DNA from: Roseibium sediminicola
GTDB lineage: Bacteria; Pseudomonadota; Alphaproteobacteria; Rhizobiales; Stappiaceae
Reading direction: 5' to 3'
DNA: 64,000 nucleotides
Assembly: GCF_023156505.1 (NCBI RefSeq)
Contig: NZ_JALNMJ010000001.1
Span: 248,001-312,000, forward strand
The notes under the pieces are model-generated. The model saw only the letters and a list, made by a program, of their open reading frames with translations. It was not told where the DNA came from and searched no databases. The stretch's first letter is position 1, and every line of letters begins with the position of its first letter. The translations under genes were made by a program, and so were the position numbers. Below, piece by piece: positions 18,278-27,294 of this stretch.

Positions 18278-18862
18278 ATGAACAACGGAACGGATCTCGA
18301 CAAACGCACCGGCCTGCCGGAGGAATGGCTGTTCCTTTTAAAGCGGCATCCGAGAGACGACTGGGCGGATCATCGCAATCTCGGACCGCTCACAGAGTTC
18401 TGGCTGGCCCGCCACAACGGCTTCCGCCAGCTTGGCCAGACCCTCGACACGCTGCTGTCAGATTTCCGGGAGGGCCGGATCGACGCCAACCGTTTCGGTG
18501 GATTGTTCGCGCCTCGCCTGCAGCAGTTCCTCTCCGAACTTCATCACCATCACCAGATCGAGGACCATCACTATTTTCCGGTCTTCATGGCCGCTGAAAA
18601 GCGGCTGGTCGCCGGCTTCGAGCTGCTTGAAGGCGATCACGAGCTGATCCATCACCGCATCGAGACCGTGGTGAAAAGCGCCAACAAGCTGTTCGGGCAG
18701 ATGGGCACCAGGGACCGGGATGCCATTCGCCGCGCAGCGGACAATTTCGCCGGCGTCAGCGACACGCTTGTTTCCGGCCTGATGCGTCACCTCGACGATG
18801 AGGAAGACCTGATCGTCCCGCTGATCCTGGAGCGCGGCGAGCGCAAGCTGGGGCTGTCATAA
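18278..18862 (+). CDS. hemerythrin-like HHE domain protein
   Basis: The 194-residue protein carries a four-helix hemerythrin fold with spaced iron ligands: H in WLARHNGFRQLG, HHHHQIEDHHYFPVF, LEGDHELIHHRIE and LMRHLDDEEDLIVPLIL. Such proteins bind a di-iron centre and can sense or carry O2 or NO, or handle iron. The N-terminus (LPEEWLFLLKRHPRDDW) is conserved in alphaproteobacterial homologues. It follows the MarR gene by 90 nt on the same strand and may share its transcript or have its own promoter. Confidence 0.85.
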   Translation: MNNGTDLDKRTGLPEEWLFLLKRHPRDDWADHRNLGPLTEFWLARHNGFRQLGQTLDTLLSDFREGRIDANRFGGLFAPRLQQFLSELHHHHQIEDHHYFPVFMAAEKRLVAGFELLEGDHELIHHRIETVVKSANKLFGQMGTRDRDAIRRAADNFAGVSDTLVSGLMRHLDDEEDLIVPLILERGERKLGLS

Positions 18863-18974
18863 GAAGCCGCAGGGTCCACTTGCAAAGAGACTATGTAATA
18901 CACCGAATGAGCCTCCTATTCCCTTCTCTCCCGCAAGGGGGGAGAGGGGAGTAGGCAGCTGCGCAGCACCCTCC

Positions 18975-19127
18975 GTGTCACCCCGGAAAAGCGCAGCGCA
19001 GATCCGGGGCCCACTCGCATTTCAACTTGCTGAAGCGGTGGAGATCTTAAGGCTGTGCCGCCGCAGAACAGGCACGCTTTGGAAGTGAGTAGGCCCCGGG
19101 TCTCGCGTTGCTCGCCCGGGGTGACAC
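18975..19127. repeat. dispersed imperfect palindrome (GTGTCACCCCGG subtype)
   Basis: It begins GTGTCACCCCGGAAAAGCGC and ends CTCGCCCGGGGTGACAC, with inner GATCCGGGGCCCACTC and GAGTAGGCCCCGGGTCTC arms. Its length, 153 bp, equals that of the other copy of this subtype (23005-23157). Just before it, near 18915-18957, is a separate small CT/GA-rich hairpin. Confidence 0.85.
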
Positions 19128-19223
19128 CGGAGAAATTGGAAGCTCTGCATTTCTGTTGGCTTTTGCCGTGAGGCTTTCCGGTCACACGGCCACGTCCGCG
19201 ATGATCCAGAAAACACAACGTGC

Positions 19224-19254
19224 TTGACTCTTGTCCTGGCGTCGCGCACATAAG
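19224..19254 (+). promoter_or_regulatory. putative promoter of the tyrS leader
   Basis: TTGACT (19224-19229) is followed after 18-19 nt by ACATAA/CATAAG. A start site 6-8 nt on would fall at or next to the leader ATG at 19260, giving a leaderless or nearly leaderless peptide, as known for trpL of Sinorhizobium. Confidence 0.5.
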
Positions 19255-19259
19255 CTGTC

Positions 19260-19325
19260 ATGACCAAGATGAGCGCAGCCTTCGTATATTTTTATTACGT
19301 CACCGACATACCGGCGGCTGCGTAG
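19260..19325 (+). CDS. leader peptide of the tyrS attenuator (candidate)
   Basis: This 21-codon frame begins ATG ACC AAG ATG AGC and ends MSAAFVYFYYVTDIPAAA-stop; a shorter 18-codon version starts at 19269. Three Tyr and two Phe codons fall within six residues (F-V-Y-F-Y-Y), the classical signature of a leader peptide that stalls ribosomes when charged tRNA is short. A ribosome with the last Tyr codon (19296-19298) in its A site would cover to about 19310, leaving CGGCGGCT at 19312-19319 free to pair downstream. There is no Shine-Dalgarno sequence, consistent with leaderless translation from the promoter just upstream. Confidence 0.75.
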   Translation: MTKMSAAFVYFYYVTDIPAAA

Positions 19326-19379
19326 GATCTTGTTCACCCGATAGACACCTAAAAAAGCCGCCGCGTCAGGCGGCTTTTT
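19312..19379 (+). terminator. tyrS transcription attenuator (antiterminator and terminator hairpins)
   Basis: The terminator is AAAAAGCCGCC (19352-19362), a 6-nt loop, and GGCGGCTTTTT (19369-19379). Its left arm is also complementary to CGGCGGCT at 19312-19319, within the last codons of the leader peptide, pairing with AGCCGCCG at 19356-19363. The two pairings exclude each other. Stalling at the Tyr codons favours the antiterminator; reading to the stop codon at 19323 covers segment one and favours termination. Confidence 0.8.
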
Positions 19380-19427
19380 GGTTTCTAACCCGAGCTTCCT
19401 GGCGGGGGAAAACCAGGAAGCGGACCC

Positions 19428-20705
19428 ATGACAAAACACATGATCGAAGCCGGCAAGCCGGCGACAAAACTCCGATCCGAAGCGCTCGCCGTGCTTCTGG
19501 AGCGCGGGCTCGTGCACCAGTGCACGGATATCGAGGCACTCGACGAAACCCTCTCGAAAGGCCCGATCACCGCCTATGCCGGTTTCGACGCCACCGCCGC
19601 CAGCCTCCATGTCGGCCACCTGATGCCGCTGATGACCATGCGCTGGCTGCAGAAGCTTGGCCACCGGCCGATCGTGGTGCTCGGCGGGGGCACCAGCCAG
19701 ATCGGCGATCCGAGTTTCCGCAACGACGCGCGGCCTCTGCTGGAGGAGCGCCAGATCGCGGCGAACATCGCCACCATCCGCCGCTCGGTCGAACGGCTGG
19801 TGGACATGGAAGGTGAGGACGGCGCGCTTCTGGTCGACAATGCGGAGTGGCTGAATGAATTTCGCTTCCTGGAATTCCTCCGCGATTATGGCTCCCAGTT
19901 CACCGTCAACCGCATGATGACCTTCGACAGCGTCAAGTCACGCCTCGAGGCCCAGATGCCGCTGACCGTGCTGGAGTTCTGCTACATGATGCTGCAGGCC
20001 GTCGATTTCCTGGAACTCGCCAAACGGCACAATTGTTCCCTCCAGGTCGGCGGCTCCGACCAGTGGGGCAACATCGTCAACGGGGTTGAACTCGGCCGCC
20101 GCGACGGCCGAAAGCTGCATGGCCTGACCGTGCCGCTGCTCACCACCGCCAGCGGCGCCAAGATGGGCAAGACTGCTGCCGGTGCCGTCTGGCTGCATCC
20201 CGAACACCTGTCGCCTTTCGGCTTCTGGCAGTTCTGGCGCAACACCGCCGACGCGGATGTGGCGAGATTCCTGCGGCTCTTCACCGAGTTGCCGATGAGC
20301 GAGATCGACCGTCTGGCGGCGCTGGAAGGCGCGGAACTGAACGAGGCCAAGAAGATCCTGGCCACGCAGGTCACCGCCATCGTGCACGGGCCGGAAGAAG
20401 CCCGCGCGGCCCTGCAGCAGGGCGATGCGCTCTTTTCAGGCGAAGGCGAGATCCCGGAGCCGACCCACAGCCTGCCCCTGGCGCGTCTGGCCGAAGGCCT
20501 GGGCCTGCTGGAACTGGTCGTTGCCGTCGGTTTCGCCGGTTCCAACGGAGAGGCCCGGCGTCTGGTGGAAGGCGGCGGCGTCCGGCTCAACAACACCATC
20601 GTCGACGACCCGCGCCGCCGCATCGCCATTGGTGACCTGCAGGCAAATGATCGCCTGTCCGTCTCCGTCGGCCGCCGCCGCAAGGCACTGGTCGGGTTTG
20701 AGTAG
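19428..20705 (+). CDS. tyrS: tyrosyl-tRNA synthetase
   Basis: The 425-residue class I synthetase charges tRNA-Tyr. It has the tyrosine-site pattern ITAYAGFDATAASLHVGHLMPL, with HVGH (61-64) as the HIGH motif, then VGGSDQWGNIVNG, and KMGKT near residue 244 as the KMSKS motif. The C-terminal S4-like RNA-binding domain (GEARRLVEGGGVRLNNTIV) is intact. The start ATG follows AGGAAGCGG at good spacing. Expression is probably controlled by the upstream leader-peptide attenuator, which would tie synthesis of the enzyme to the level of charged tRNA-Tyr. The gene ends 5 bp from a convergent gene. Confidence 0.96.
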   Translation: MTKHMIEAGKPATKLRSEALAVLLERGLVHQCTDIEALDETLSKGPITAYAGFDATAASLHVGHLMPLMTMRWLQKLGHRPIVVLGGGTSQIGDPSFRNDARPLLEERQIAANIATIRRSVERLVDMEGEDGALLVDNAEWLNEFRFLEFLRDYGSQFTVNRMMTFDSVKSRLEAQMPLTVLEFCYMMLQAVDFLELAKRHNCSLQVGGSDQWGNIVNGVELGRRDGRKLHGLTVPLLTTASGAKMGKTAAGAVWLHPEHLSPFGFWQFWRNTADADVARFLRLFTELPMSEIDRLAALEGAELNEAKKILATQVTAIVHGPEEARAALQQGDALFSGEGEIPEPTHSLPLARLAEGLGLLELVVAVGFAGSNGEARRLVEGGGVRLNNTIVDDPRRRIAIGDLQANDRLSVSVGRRRKALVGFE

Positions 20706-20710
20706 GCGGA

Positions 20711-21262
20711 TCAGGTTTCCGCAACGAGCTCGGCCGGTTCCAGCCAGCCATCATACCCGAAGACCTTCCCGATCAGCGGGAAGGTCACCTCTACCGAAAA
20801 GCGATAGCGCCCGTCCCGCACCCGCTCGTGTCCGATTGCGGTGGGGGCAAGGACCATCGGCACGGGGAGGGGGCCGAGAAACACTTTCTCCGGCGCCAAA
20901 TCGATCCCTTCTTCAGAGGCGGTGACGCGCATCTTGAATGTGAAGGGGCCAAGCCGTTCCACCATGCAAGGGAAGGCCTCATCCGTGCCGGCGATCATGT
21001 CTGTTTGAAACGGCTGGCCGTCAAACCGCCGCGTCCAGCGCTCGCCGCCGTCAATCGGCGCGAACGTGGTCTCGACGACAACGTCCTTGCTGGCCTCCGG
21101 TAATCTTGCCAGACTGCAAATCAGACCCGCCGCCATGGTTTCACCTCGCGAGACATCCGCCTTGCCCCGCGCTACCCGGGCAAAGCTATGCATTTCCCGA
21201 ATTTCCCGGGGGACCTGGTCGAAGTCAGCGCCAAGGATGGATTGGTAGAGTGTGCGGGTCAT
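20711..21262 (-). CDS. DUF4166 domain protein
   Basis: The 183-residue protein matches the pattern I associate with DUF4166: an N-terminal LYQSILGADFDQVPREIREMHSF, a middle section of beta strands (ERWTRRFDGQPFQT), and a C-terminal half (GIDLAPEKVFLGPLPVPMVLAPTA, RYRFSVEVTFPLIGKVFGYDGWL). No signal peptide or membrane helix is seen. The function of this family is unknown; in some proteins it is joined to a saccharopine-dehydrogenase-like domain, but here it stands alone. It is convergent with tyrS. Confidence 0.7.
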   Translation of the reverse strand: MTRTLYQSILGADFDQVPREIREMHSFARVARGKADVSRGETMAAGLICSLARLPEASKDVVVETTFAPIDGGERWTRRFDGQPFQTDMIAGTDEAFPCMVERLGPFTFKMRVTASEEGIDLAPEKVFLGPLPVPMVLAPTAIGHERVRDGRYRFSVEVTFPLIGKVFGYDGWLEPAELVAET

Positions 21263-21376
21263 GCTGGATAACTCTGAGCGAAGCGTTGTTTCAAGTCAGA
21301 GCACTGATCGTCCGGATGCACAACCCTGACAAACTGCAGCGTCGCTTGACCAAAAAAGCCTTCGCACAGTTTCTTT

Positions 21377-21476
21377 CGTCATCCCATGGCTTGACCATGG
21401 GATCCATGCCGTTCCCTCTCGGCGTTTGTGGGGGCTTCGAGGGAAAGACATGAATTGCAGGGTCAGGCCCTGCAAT
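21377..21476. repeat. double-hairpin intergenic element
   Basis: Two perfect 9-bp hairpins lie 50 bp apart: ATCCCATGG-CTTGA-CCATGGGAT (21381-21403) and ATTGCAGGG-TCAGG-CCCTGCAAT (21454-21476). The outer modules CGTCATCCCATGGCTTGACC and GGTCAGGCCCTGCAATG resemble those at 5351-5577, so the two may belong to one family. The 298-bp gap between the DUF4166 gene and the tautomerase holds this element and nothing else I recognise. Confidence 0.65.
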
Positions 21477-21560
21477 GTCGAAGGGGGGGCCGGGAACGAA
21501 CCTGGCCGGGTTTCTCGTTCCGGAGGAAGCCGGATCTCTCCGGCTCCTTCGGTTTCAAAC

Positions 21561-21776
21561 TCAGTCCTGCTTCGCCAGCTGCCTTGCCCGGTATTCTTCC
21601 ACGGGCAGGCCGCCGACGCCCCAGTTTTCCATCGCCACTTCCTCGATCACCACGAAGGTGGTCGCCGGGTTCTTGCCCAGAACGTCGACCAGCAGATCGG
21701 TCGCGCCCTTGATGAGCCGGGTCTTCTGCTCCGGCGTGACACCTTCCCGTGTCACCTGGATGTTGACGTAAGGCAT
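21561..21776 (-). CDS. 4-oxalocrotonate tautomerase family enzyme
   Basis: This 71-residue protein starts MPYVNIQVTREGVTPEQKTRLIKGAT; removal of Met exposes the catalytic Pro1 of the tautomerase superfamily. The rest (VLGKNPATTFVVIEEVAMENWGVGG) is the normal 4-OT layout. Such enzymes move double bonds in dienol or keto-acid substrates. I chose the start that places Pro second; the open frame upstream overlaps the neighbour. It begins one base after the NTF2-like gene and is the last gene of a three-gene operon. Confidence 0.92.
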   Translation of the reverse strand: MPYVNIQVTREGVTPEQKTRLIKGATDLLVDVLGKNPATTFVVIEEVAMENWGVGGLPVEEYRARQLAKQD

Positions 21777-21777
21777 G

Positions 21778-22161
21778 TCAGTTTCCTTCCTTGCGAGGTT
21801 TGATCTGGAAGACTTTCGCCATGATTTTCCAGTCTCCGTCCTCGCGGACAAAGGTCAGGAAATCGGTGAAGTCATTGGGGCCGATCGAGCAACGCACCCG
21901 CGCAAAGGCGGTGTTCTTGCCGGCGAACTGGATCTCGTCGATCACGTCCCTGCGCGCTTCGCCCCTGGAGGCGGGCGATTGCCTGGCGGCAACCACCGGC
22001 ACATATTCCGCCATCGTGCGGTGGAGCAGGGGCGTCTCATCGGCGGTCGCGTAGACCGCCTTTGCATGAAACACCTTTTCAAGGAGATCCGTGTCGCAGT
22101 AATAGAGCGCGTCGAAATAGTCCGAGATCACCGACTGCAACTCTTCAAAGGGTGACGTCAT
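21778..22161 (-). CDS. NTF2-like (SnoaL-type) protein
   Basis: The 127-residue protein has the cone-shaped NTF2-like fold pattern: an N-terminal helix pair (ELQSVISDYFDALYYCDTDLLEKVFH), AVYATADETPLLHRTMAEYVP, and C-terminal strands FTDFLTFVREDGDWKIMAKVFQI. It resembles the putative lumazine-binding / nuclear-transport-factor group. The function is not predictable, but its position between a GST and a tautomerase suggests an enzyme or small-ligand carrier in the same pathway. Its start overlaps the GST stop by 4 nt. Confidence 0.8.
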   Translation of the reverse strand: MTSPFEELQSVISDYFDALYYCDTDLLEKVFHAKAVYATADETPLLHRTMAEYVPVVAARQSPASRGEARRDVIDEIQFAGKNTAFARVRCSIGPNDFTDFLTFVREDGDWKIMAKVFQIKPRKEGN

Positions 22162-22772
22162 GCGGCCAGCCCCTCTTCGGTCAGGGTCTTCTGCGCCGCC
22201 GGGCGGGCTCCGATCCGCGCCAGATAGGCCTTGGTCTTCGGCCAGGCGTCCAGGGACACGCCGATGAAATTGGTCCAGTTCAGGATCACGAAGGCATAGG
22301 CGTCGGCCACGGAGAACGTGTCGCCAAAGAGATAGTCGCCGCCCTTTTGCAGGAACGCGTCGAACTGGGTGAGCTTGGCGTCGAGCTTGCCCTGGAGCTC
22401 AGCCTTCTCCGCATCGGAAAAGTCCTTGCCGGAAAAATAGGGGCTGAACGCCTTGTGCAGCTCGGAGGAGAGAAAGCTCAACAGCTCAAGCAGACGGAAC
22501 CGGTCGATCGGCAGGCCAGCCTTGTCGGACGAAAAGCCCGGATAATGCTCGCCCAGCCAATGCAGGATCGCGACATTCTCGGTCAGGATGTCGCCATTCT
22601 CGAATTGCAGCGCCGGCACATATCCGCGCGGATTGGTCTCGGCAAAGCGCGCCCCGGTCTCCGTCAGGCCCGCACTGGTGTCGACTTTCTCAAGGCTGTA
22701 CTCCGCGCCGGCTTCGTTGAGCAGAAGATGCGCGGCCATGGAACAGGCACCGGGTTTATAGAACAGTTTCAT
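22158..22772 (-). CDS. beta-class-like glutathione S-transferase
   Basis: The 204-residue protein begins MKLFYKPGACSMAAHLLLNE, with the Cys10 and neighbouring residues typical of bacterial beta-class GSTs, then NPRGYVPALQFENGDILTENVAILHWLGE for glutathione binding and a helical C-terminal domain. It is the first gene of a tight operon with the NTF2-like protein and the tautomerase, and faces away from an HxlR regulator across a 475-bp gap. The set looks like a small detoxification or aromatic-degradation unit, but the substrate is unknown. Confidence 0.92.
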   Translation of the reverse strand: MKLFYKPGACSMAAHLLLNEAGAEYSLEKVDTSAGLTETGARFAETNPRGYVPALQFENGDILTENVAILHWLGEHYPGFSSDKAGLPIDRFRLLELLSFLSSELHKAFSPYFSGKDFSDAEKAELQGKLDAKLTQFDAFLQKGGDYLFGDTFSVADAYAFVILNWTNFIGVSLDAWPKTKAYLARIGARPAAQKTLTEEGLAA

Positions 22773-22819
22773 TGGATAGCTCCGTCTCTGGTGTCGATGA
22801 CCGGAAGGTGCACATTCGA

Positions 22820-22855
22820 GTTTCCATTGACAAGTAGGTTTCCATTGGTAACTTG
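22820..22855. promoter_or_regulatory. possible HxlR operator region
   Basis: GTTTCCATTG occurs twice, at 22820-22829 and 22838-22847, 18 bp apart. CAAGT (22831-22835) and ACTTG (22851-22855) form an inverted repeat around the second copy. The block lies about 50 bp upstream of the GST start and faces the HxlR gene. Assignment to HxlR is inference. Confidence 0.5.
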
Positions 22856-23004
22856 CAGTATCGGGTTACCGCGCAGAAACCTGATGACCGGAGTGAAACC
22901 GGGGATTGGGAGGCAGGCGTTGTTGGGAATGAAACGAGAAGTGTTCGGTCACAGCGAGACAGGTGGTATCTCGTTTCTGAAGGCTGAGGTTGCCAACAAA
23001 CCCG

Positions 23005-23157
23005 GTGTCACCCCGGACGAGCGCAGCGAGATCCGGGACCCACTCATCTCCAGAGCGCTGGCATAGGGGCAATCTGGCGAGACCAAATATGACCGGCTTC
23101 AACAAGGGGCGCTGCGAGTAGGCCCCGGATCTGCGCTTCGCTTGTCCGGGGTGGCAC
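23005..23157. repeat. dispersed imperfect palindrome (GTGTCACCCCGG subtype)
   Basis: Ends are GTGTCACCCCGGACGAGCG and CGCTTGTCCGGGGTGGCAC; inner arms are GATCCGGGACCCACTC and GAGTAGGCCCCGGATC. At 153 bp it has the same length as the copy at 18975-19127. The rest of the GST-HxlR gap holds the operator-like block and no gene. Confidence 0.85.
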
Positions 23158-23247
23158 TCAGGCACAAACGTGCCGTCGTCCCGGCCGACAAATGAGACTA
23201 GACGCGACATGGGCTGTCGCCCAAAACCGGAAAAGAGAAACAGGAAA

Positions 23248-23628
23248 ATGGCGCTGAAAGTCCGTAAGAACCAGAGTCCGAAGCCGCCGGAGCCCTGTCT
23301 GCTGACCGAATGCATGCAGGTGATTGCCGGGGCCTGGGCGCCGAATGTGATCTGGAGCCTGCGCGCCGGGCCGCGCCGCTTCAACGAGTTGAAGATCGAC
23401 ATTCCGCCGGTTTCCGGCAAGGTCCTGTCCGCGCGCCTCTCCGAGCTGGAACAGCGCGGCGTGCTGCTGCGCCATGTCCGCCCGACCTCGCCGCCCTCGG
23501 TCGAATATGAACTGACCGATCTCGGCCACGAACTGATCCCGGCGCTTGAGGCAATTGTCGAAGTCGGTCACAAGCTGAAAGAGCGCCGCGATTTCCAGCA
23601 GGCGGCCGGCGTCGTCGCCGCGGAATAG
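23248..23628 (+). CDS. HxlR-family transcriptional regulator
   Basis: The 126-residue protein has the HxlR winged helix: PCLLTECMQVIAGAWAPNVIWSLRAGPRRFNELKIDIPPVSGKVLSARLSELEQRGVLLR, with the conserved cysteine in the ECMQVI region, followed by the VEYELTDLGHELIPAL wing. HxlR proteins often sense aldehydes or quinones through such a cysteine. I chose the ATG after AGAGAAACAGG; a longer start at 23209 lacks a ribosome-binding site. It is divergent from the GST operon and 18 nt upstream of an alpha/beta hydrolase, and may control both. Confidence 0.87.
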   Translation: MALKVRKNQSPKPPEPCLLTECMQVIAGAWAPNVIWSLRAGPRRFNELKIDIPPVSGKVLSARLSELEQRGVLLRHVRPTSPPSVEYELTDLGHELIPALEAIVEVGHKLKERRDFQQAAGVVAAE

Positions 23629-23646
23629 GCCGGACGGGGAGGGGCA

Positions 23647-24363
23647 ATGCCGGGATCGAAAACCTTTGTGCTCGTGCATGGCGTCTGGCATGGCGGCTGG
23701 TGCTGGGCGCGTGTGGCGGACATCCTGCGGGCCCGCAGCCACCGGGTCACGACACCGACCCAGACCGGACTTGGTGAGCGCGCGCACCTTCTCGCTGCCG
23801 ACATCACCATCCAGACCTTTGTCGAGGACATCGTCCGCCATCTGCATTGCGAGGATCTGAAAGACGTTATCCTGGTCGGCCACAGTTTCGGCGGCATACC
23901 GGTCACCGGTGCCGCCGACAGAGTTCCCGAACGGATTGGCAAGCTTGTCTATCTGGACGCGATCATGCTGGAAAGCGGCGAGACATGGTTTGATCTGCTG
24001 CCTCCGGAACTTGCCGCCGACCGCAAGGCCTTGGCCGAAACATCGAGCGGCGGCCTCAGTCTGCCACCGGCCCCGCCGGAAAGCTTCGGCGTGACCCGGC
24101 CGGAAGATGTCGCGTTTCTGCAGCCGCGCCTGACCCCGCATCCCTTCCGGACCTTTACGACATCGCTGGATCTGAAACACCCAGTCGGAAATGGCCTCCC
24201 GGCCCACTACATCCAATGCACCGATCCGCCCTATGCACCGGCGAAAGTCGCTCTGGAACGCGCAATTTGCCATGGCTGGCCGGTCTCAAAGATCGCGACG
24301 GGCCACGATGCCATGGTGACGGAGCCCGAGGTGCTGGCGGATCTTCTGGAAGAGATTTCCTGA
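23647..24363 (+). CDS. alpha/beta-fold hydrolase (EstC/methylesterase-like)
   Basis: The 238-residue hydrolase starts KTFVLVHGVWHGGWCWARV, a pattern shared with plant methylesterases, hydroxynitrile lyases and bacterial EstC. The nucleophile elbow is VGHSFGG, the acid probably lies in QCTDPPYAP, and the histidine is in IATGHDAMVTEPEVLADLL. It most likely hydrolyses small esters. It follows the HxlR gene by 18 nt, so it is probably co-transcribed. No signal peptide is seen. Confidence 0.9.
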   Translation: MPGSKTFVLVHGVWHGGWCWARVADILRARSHRVTTPTQTGLGERAHLLAADITIQTFVEDIVRHLHCEDLKDVILVGHSFGGIPVTGAADRVPERIGKLVYLDAIMLESGETWFDLLPPELAADRKALAETSSGGLSLPPAPPESFGVTRPEDVAFLQPRLTPHPFRTFTTSLDLKHPVGNGLPAHYIQCTDPPYAPAKVALERAICHGWPVSKIATGHDAMVTEPEVLADLLEEIS

Positions 24364-24386
24364 CGCTTTGACACCAATCCCTCCAA

Positions 24387-24516
24387 CGTCATCCCGGCCA
24401 AGCGCAGCGCGAGCCGGGACCGGGGAGCCACAGGACTTTGGTGCAAATATACCCAACAGATCGGAGCACTTGGCTCTCCGATCCAGGATCTTCGCTGCGC
24501 TGCGTCCGGGATGACG
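24387..24516. repeat. dispersed imperfect palindrome (CGTCATCCCGG family)
   Basis: It starts CGTCATCCCGGCCAAGCGCA and ends CGCTGCGTCCGGGATGACG, with inner GCCGGGACCGGGGAGCCA and TTGGCTCTCCGATCCAGG. It lies between two convergent genes. Confidence 0.88.
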
Positions 24517-24533
24517 ACGGATGGGTGTGTTGG

Positions 24534-24562
24534 AAAAAGGGCGGCCTCTTTCGAGACCGCCC
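24534..24562 (-). terminator. intrinsic terminator downstream of the aldehyde dehydrogenase
   Basis: Read on the minus strand: GGGCGGTCTC, loop GAAA, GAGGCCGCCC, then TTTTT. The stem has one mismatch. It lies about 100 bp past the dehydrogenase stop, which is the nearest minus-strand gene. Confidence 0.85.
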
Positions 24563-24663
24563 AAGACACTGCCCAGTCAATCGGGTAACGCGGCAGCGAG
24601 GACCAGCCTGTCTTCAAGTTCGGCACATGGAGGCAGCCAGACTGGTCACTGGTAGCAGGGCTC

Positions 24664-26184
<1,521 letters not shown>

Positions 26185-26286
26185 GGAGTTCCTCCTCGTG
26201 TGTCCCGGTCCTCCACCGGGGATGAGGAGAGAGTGACGAAGCTTTGGTGTCGGGCACAGAGGGGGGACGGCGATGACAGACCCAAT

Positions 26287-26306
26287 GTGTCTCAGCTCTG
26301 AGACAC
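26287..26306. promoter_or_regulatory. GTGTCTCA-n4-TGAGACAC operator upstream of the aldehyde dehydrogenase
   Basis: GTGTCTCAGCTCTGAGACAC is a palindrome with perfect 8-bp arms around GCTC. It lies just after the regulator stop codon and 103 bp before the dehydrogenase ATG. A closely similar site at 27663-27682 lies upstream of the regulator itself. It is probably the binding site of the Fis-type HTH of that regulator. Confidence 0.8.
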
Positions 26307-26319
26307 GAATAGGGCCTGA

Positions 26320-27270
26320 TCAGTTGTCGCCGATGCCGAGCCGTTTCATGCGCCGGTAAAGGGTTGCGCGGCCAACACCAAGACCGCGCGCGGCTTCCGA
26401 AACATTGCCCTTGGCCCGGGCGAGCGCGCGCATCACCGCGGCCCGTTCCGCCTTTTCAAAGCCGGTCGGGCCGTCCTCGCGCCCCAGCAGGTCCGAGGCG
26501 GGCATCGGGGTCAGCGGTCCATAAGCGCCAAGTCCGAAGGCCTTGCGGGCGCCGCGCGTCGCACCGATGACGATATCGTCGGCATCGACCGCCAGCAGCA
26601 TGGCAGCTTCGGTCGAATCCTTTTCTGCATAGACGATGCGGCTGCCGGAAAAGGCCGCGCGGAACGTGTCCACTTCGATCTGCCTTGCCGTCTGGGCGAC
26701 CATGGCGGCAATCAGCCGGTTGAACGCCTCGGTCTGGTCGGAGCGGGCGGACGAGACGTCCAGCGCACCGGCAATGTGACCGTCAGGCGCGTAGATCGGC
26801 GCATCCATGCAGCTCATGGCAACGTTGCGGGCCAGAAAGTGCTCGTCGCGGTGCACGATCACGTTCCGCTCTTCCGCGATGCAAGTGCCGACGCCGTTGG
26901 TGCCGACAGAGGCCTCGCTCCAGTCGGTTCCCTGGGCCAGGCCCCAGTGTTCGAAGGCATCCTGGTCCGCTGCCGTGCAGCGCTGATCGAGGATCACGCC
27001 TTCGGCATCGGTCAGGACAACGGTGCAGCCGGACTGGCCGACCAGCCCGAACAGCTGGTCCAGCTTCGGTGCCGCGATCTGCAGGAGCGAGCCGGTCCTG
27101 TCGCGGCGCTGGCGCAGCTGACTGCCGTCAACACGCGAAGGCGCGCTTTCCTCTCCCGGATGCAGGCCATGGCGTTCGATCGATCGGCGCCATGACGCCG
27201 CGATCCGCGAGACGGCCGGCGCCGAACGCGATTCCACGGTTCTGAAGACGGTTTCTACATGTTCTTTCAT
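26320..27270 (-). CDS. AcoR-like GAF/Fis-HTH regulator lacking the AAA+ domain
   Basis: The 316-residue protein begins with the AcoR-type N-terminus (SRIAASWRRSIERHGLHP), then a GAF domain (CTVVLTDAEGVILDQRCT, WSEASVGTNGVGTCIAEERNVIVHRDEHFLARNVAMSCMDAPIY). It ends with a Fis-type HTH (EKAERAAVMRALARAKGNVSEAARGLGVGRATLYRRMKRLG). The sigma-54-interacting AAA+ domain with GAFTGA is absent; about 80 residues join GAF and HTH instead. It should therefore act with another sigma factor. It is transcribed toward the aldehyde dehydrogenase, 135 nt downstream. I chose MKEHVETVF because the frame upstream enters a MITE-like element. Confidence 0.87.
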   Translation of the reverse strand: MKEHVETVFRTVESRSAPAVSRIAASWRRSIERHGLHPGEESAPSRVDGSQLRQRRDRTGSLLQIAAPKLDQLFGLVGQSGCTVVLTDAEGVILDQRCTAADQDAFEHWGLAQGTDWSEASVGTNGVGTCIAEERNVIVHRDEHFLARNVAMSCMDAPIYAPDGHIAGALDVSSARSDQTEAFNRLIAAMVAQTARQIEVDTFRAAFSGSRIVYAEKDSTEAAMLLAVDADDIVIGATRGARKAFGLGAYGPLTPMPASDLLGREDGPTGFEKAERAAVMRALARAKGNVSEAARGLGVGRATLYRRMKRLGIGDN

Positions 27271-27294
27271 GTCAGCGTTTTCGGCCGAAAGGCT

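Noticed and set aside
26185..26320. Sigma-54 promoter before the aldehyde dehydrogenase
   Set aside because: No GG-n10-GC pattern of the -24/-12 type is visible, in line with the regulator lacking an AAA+ domain.
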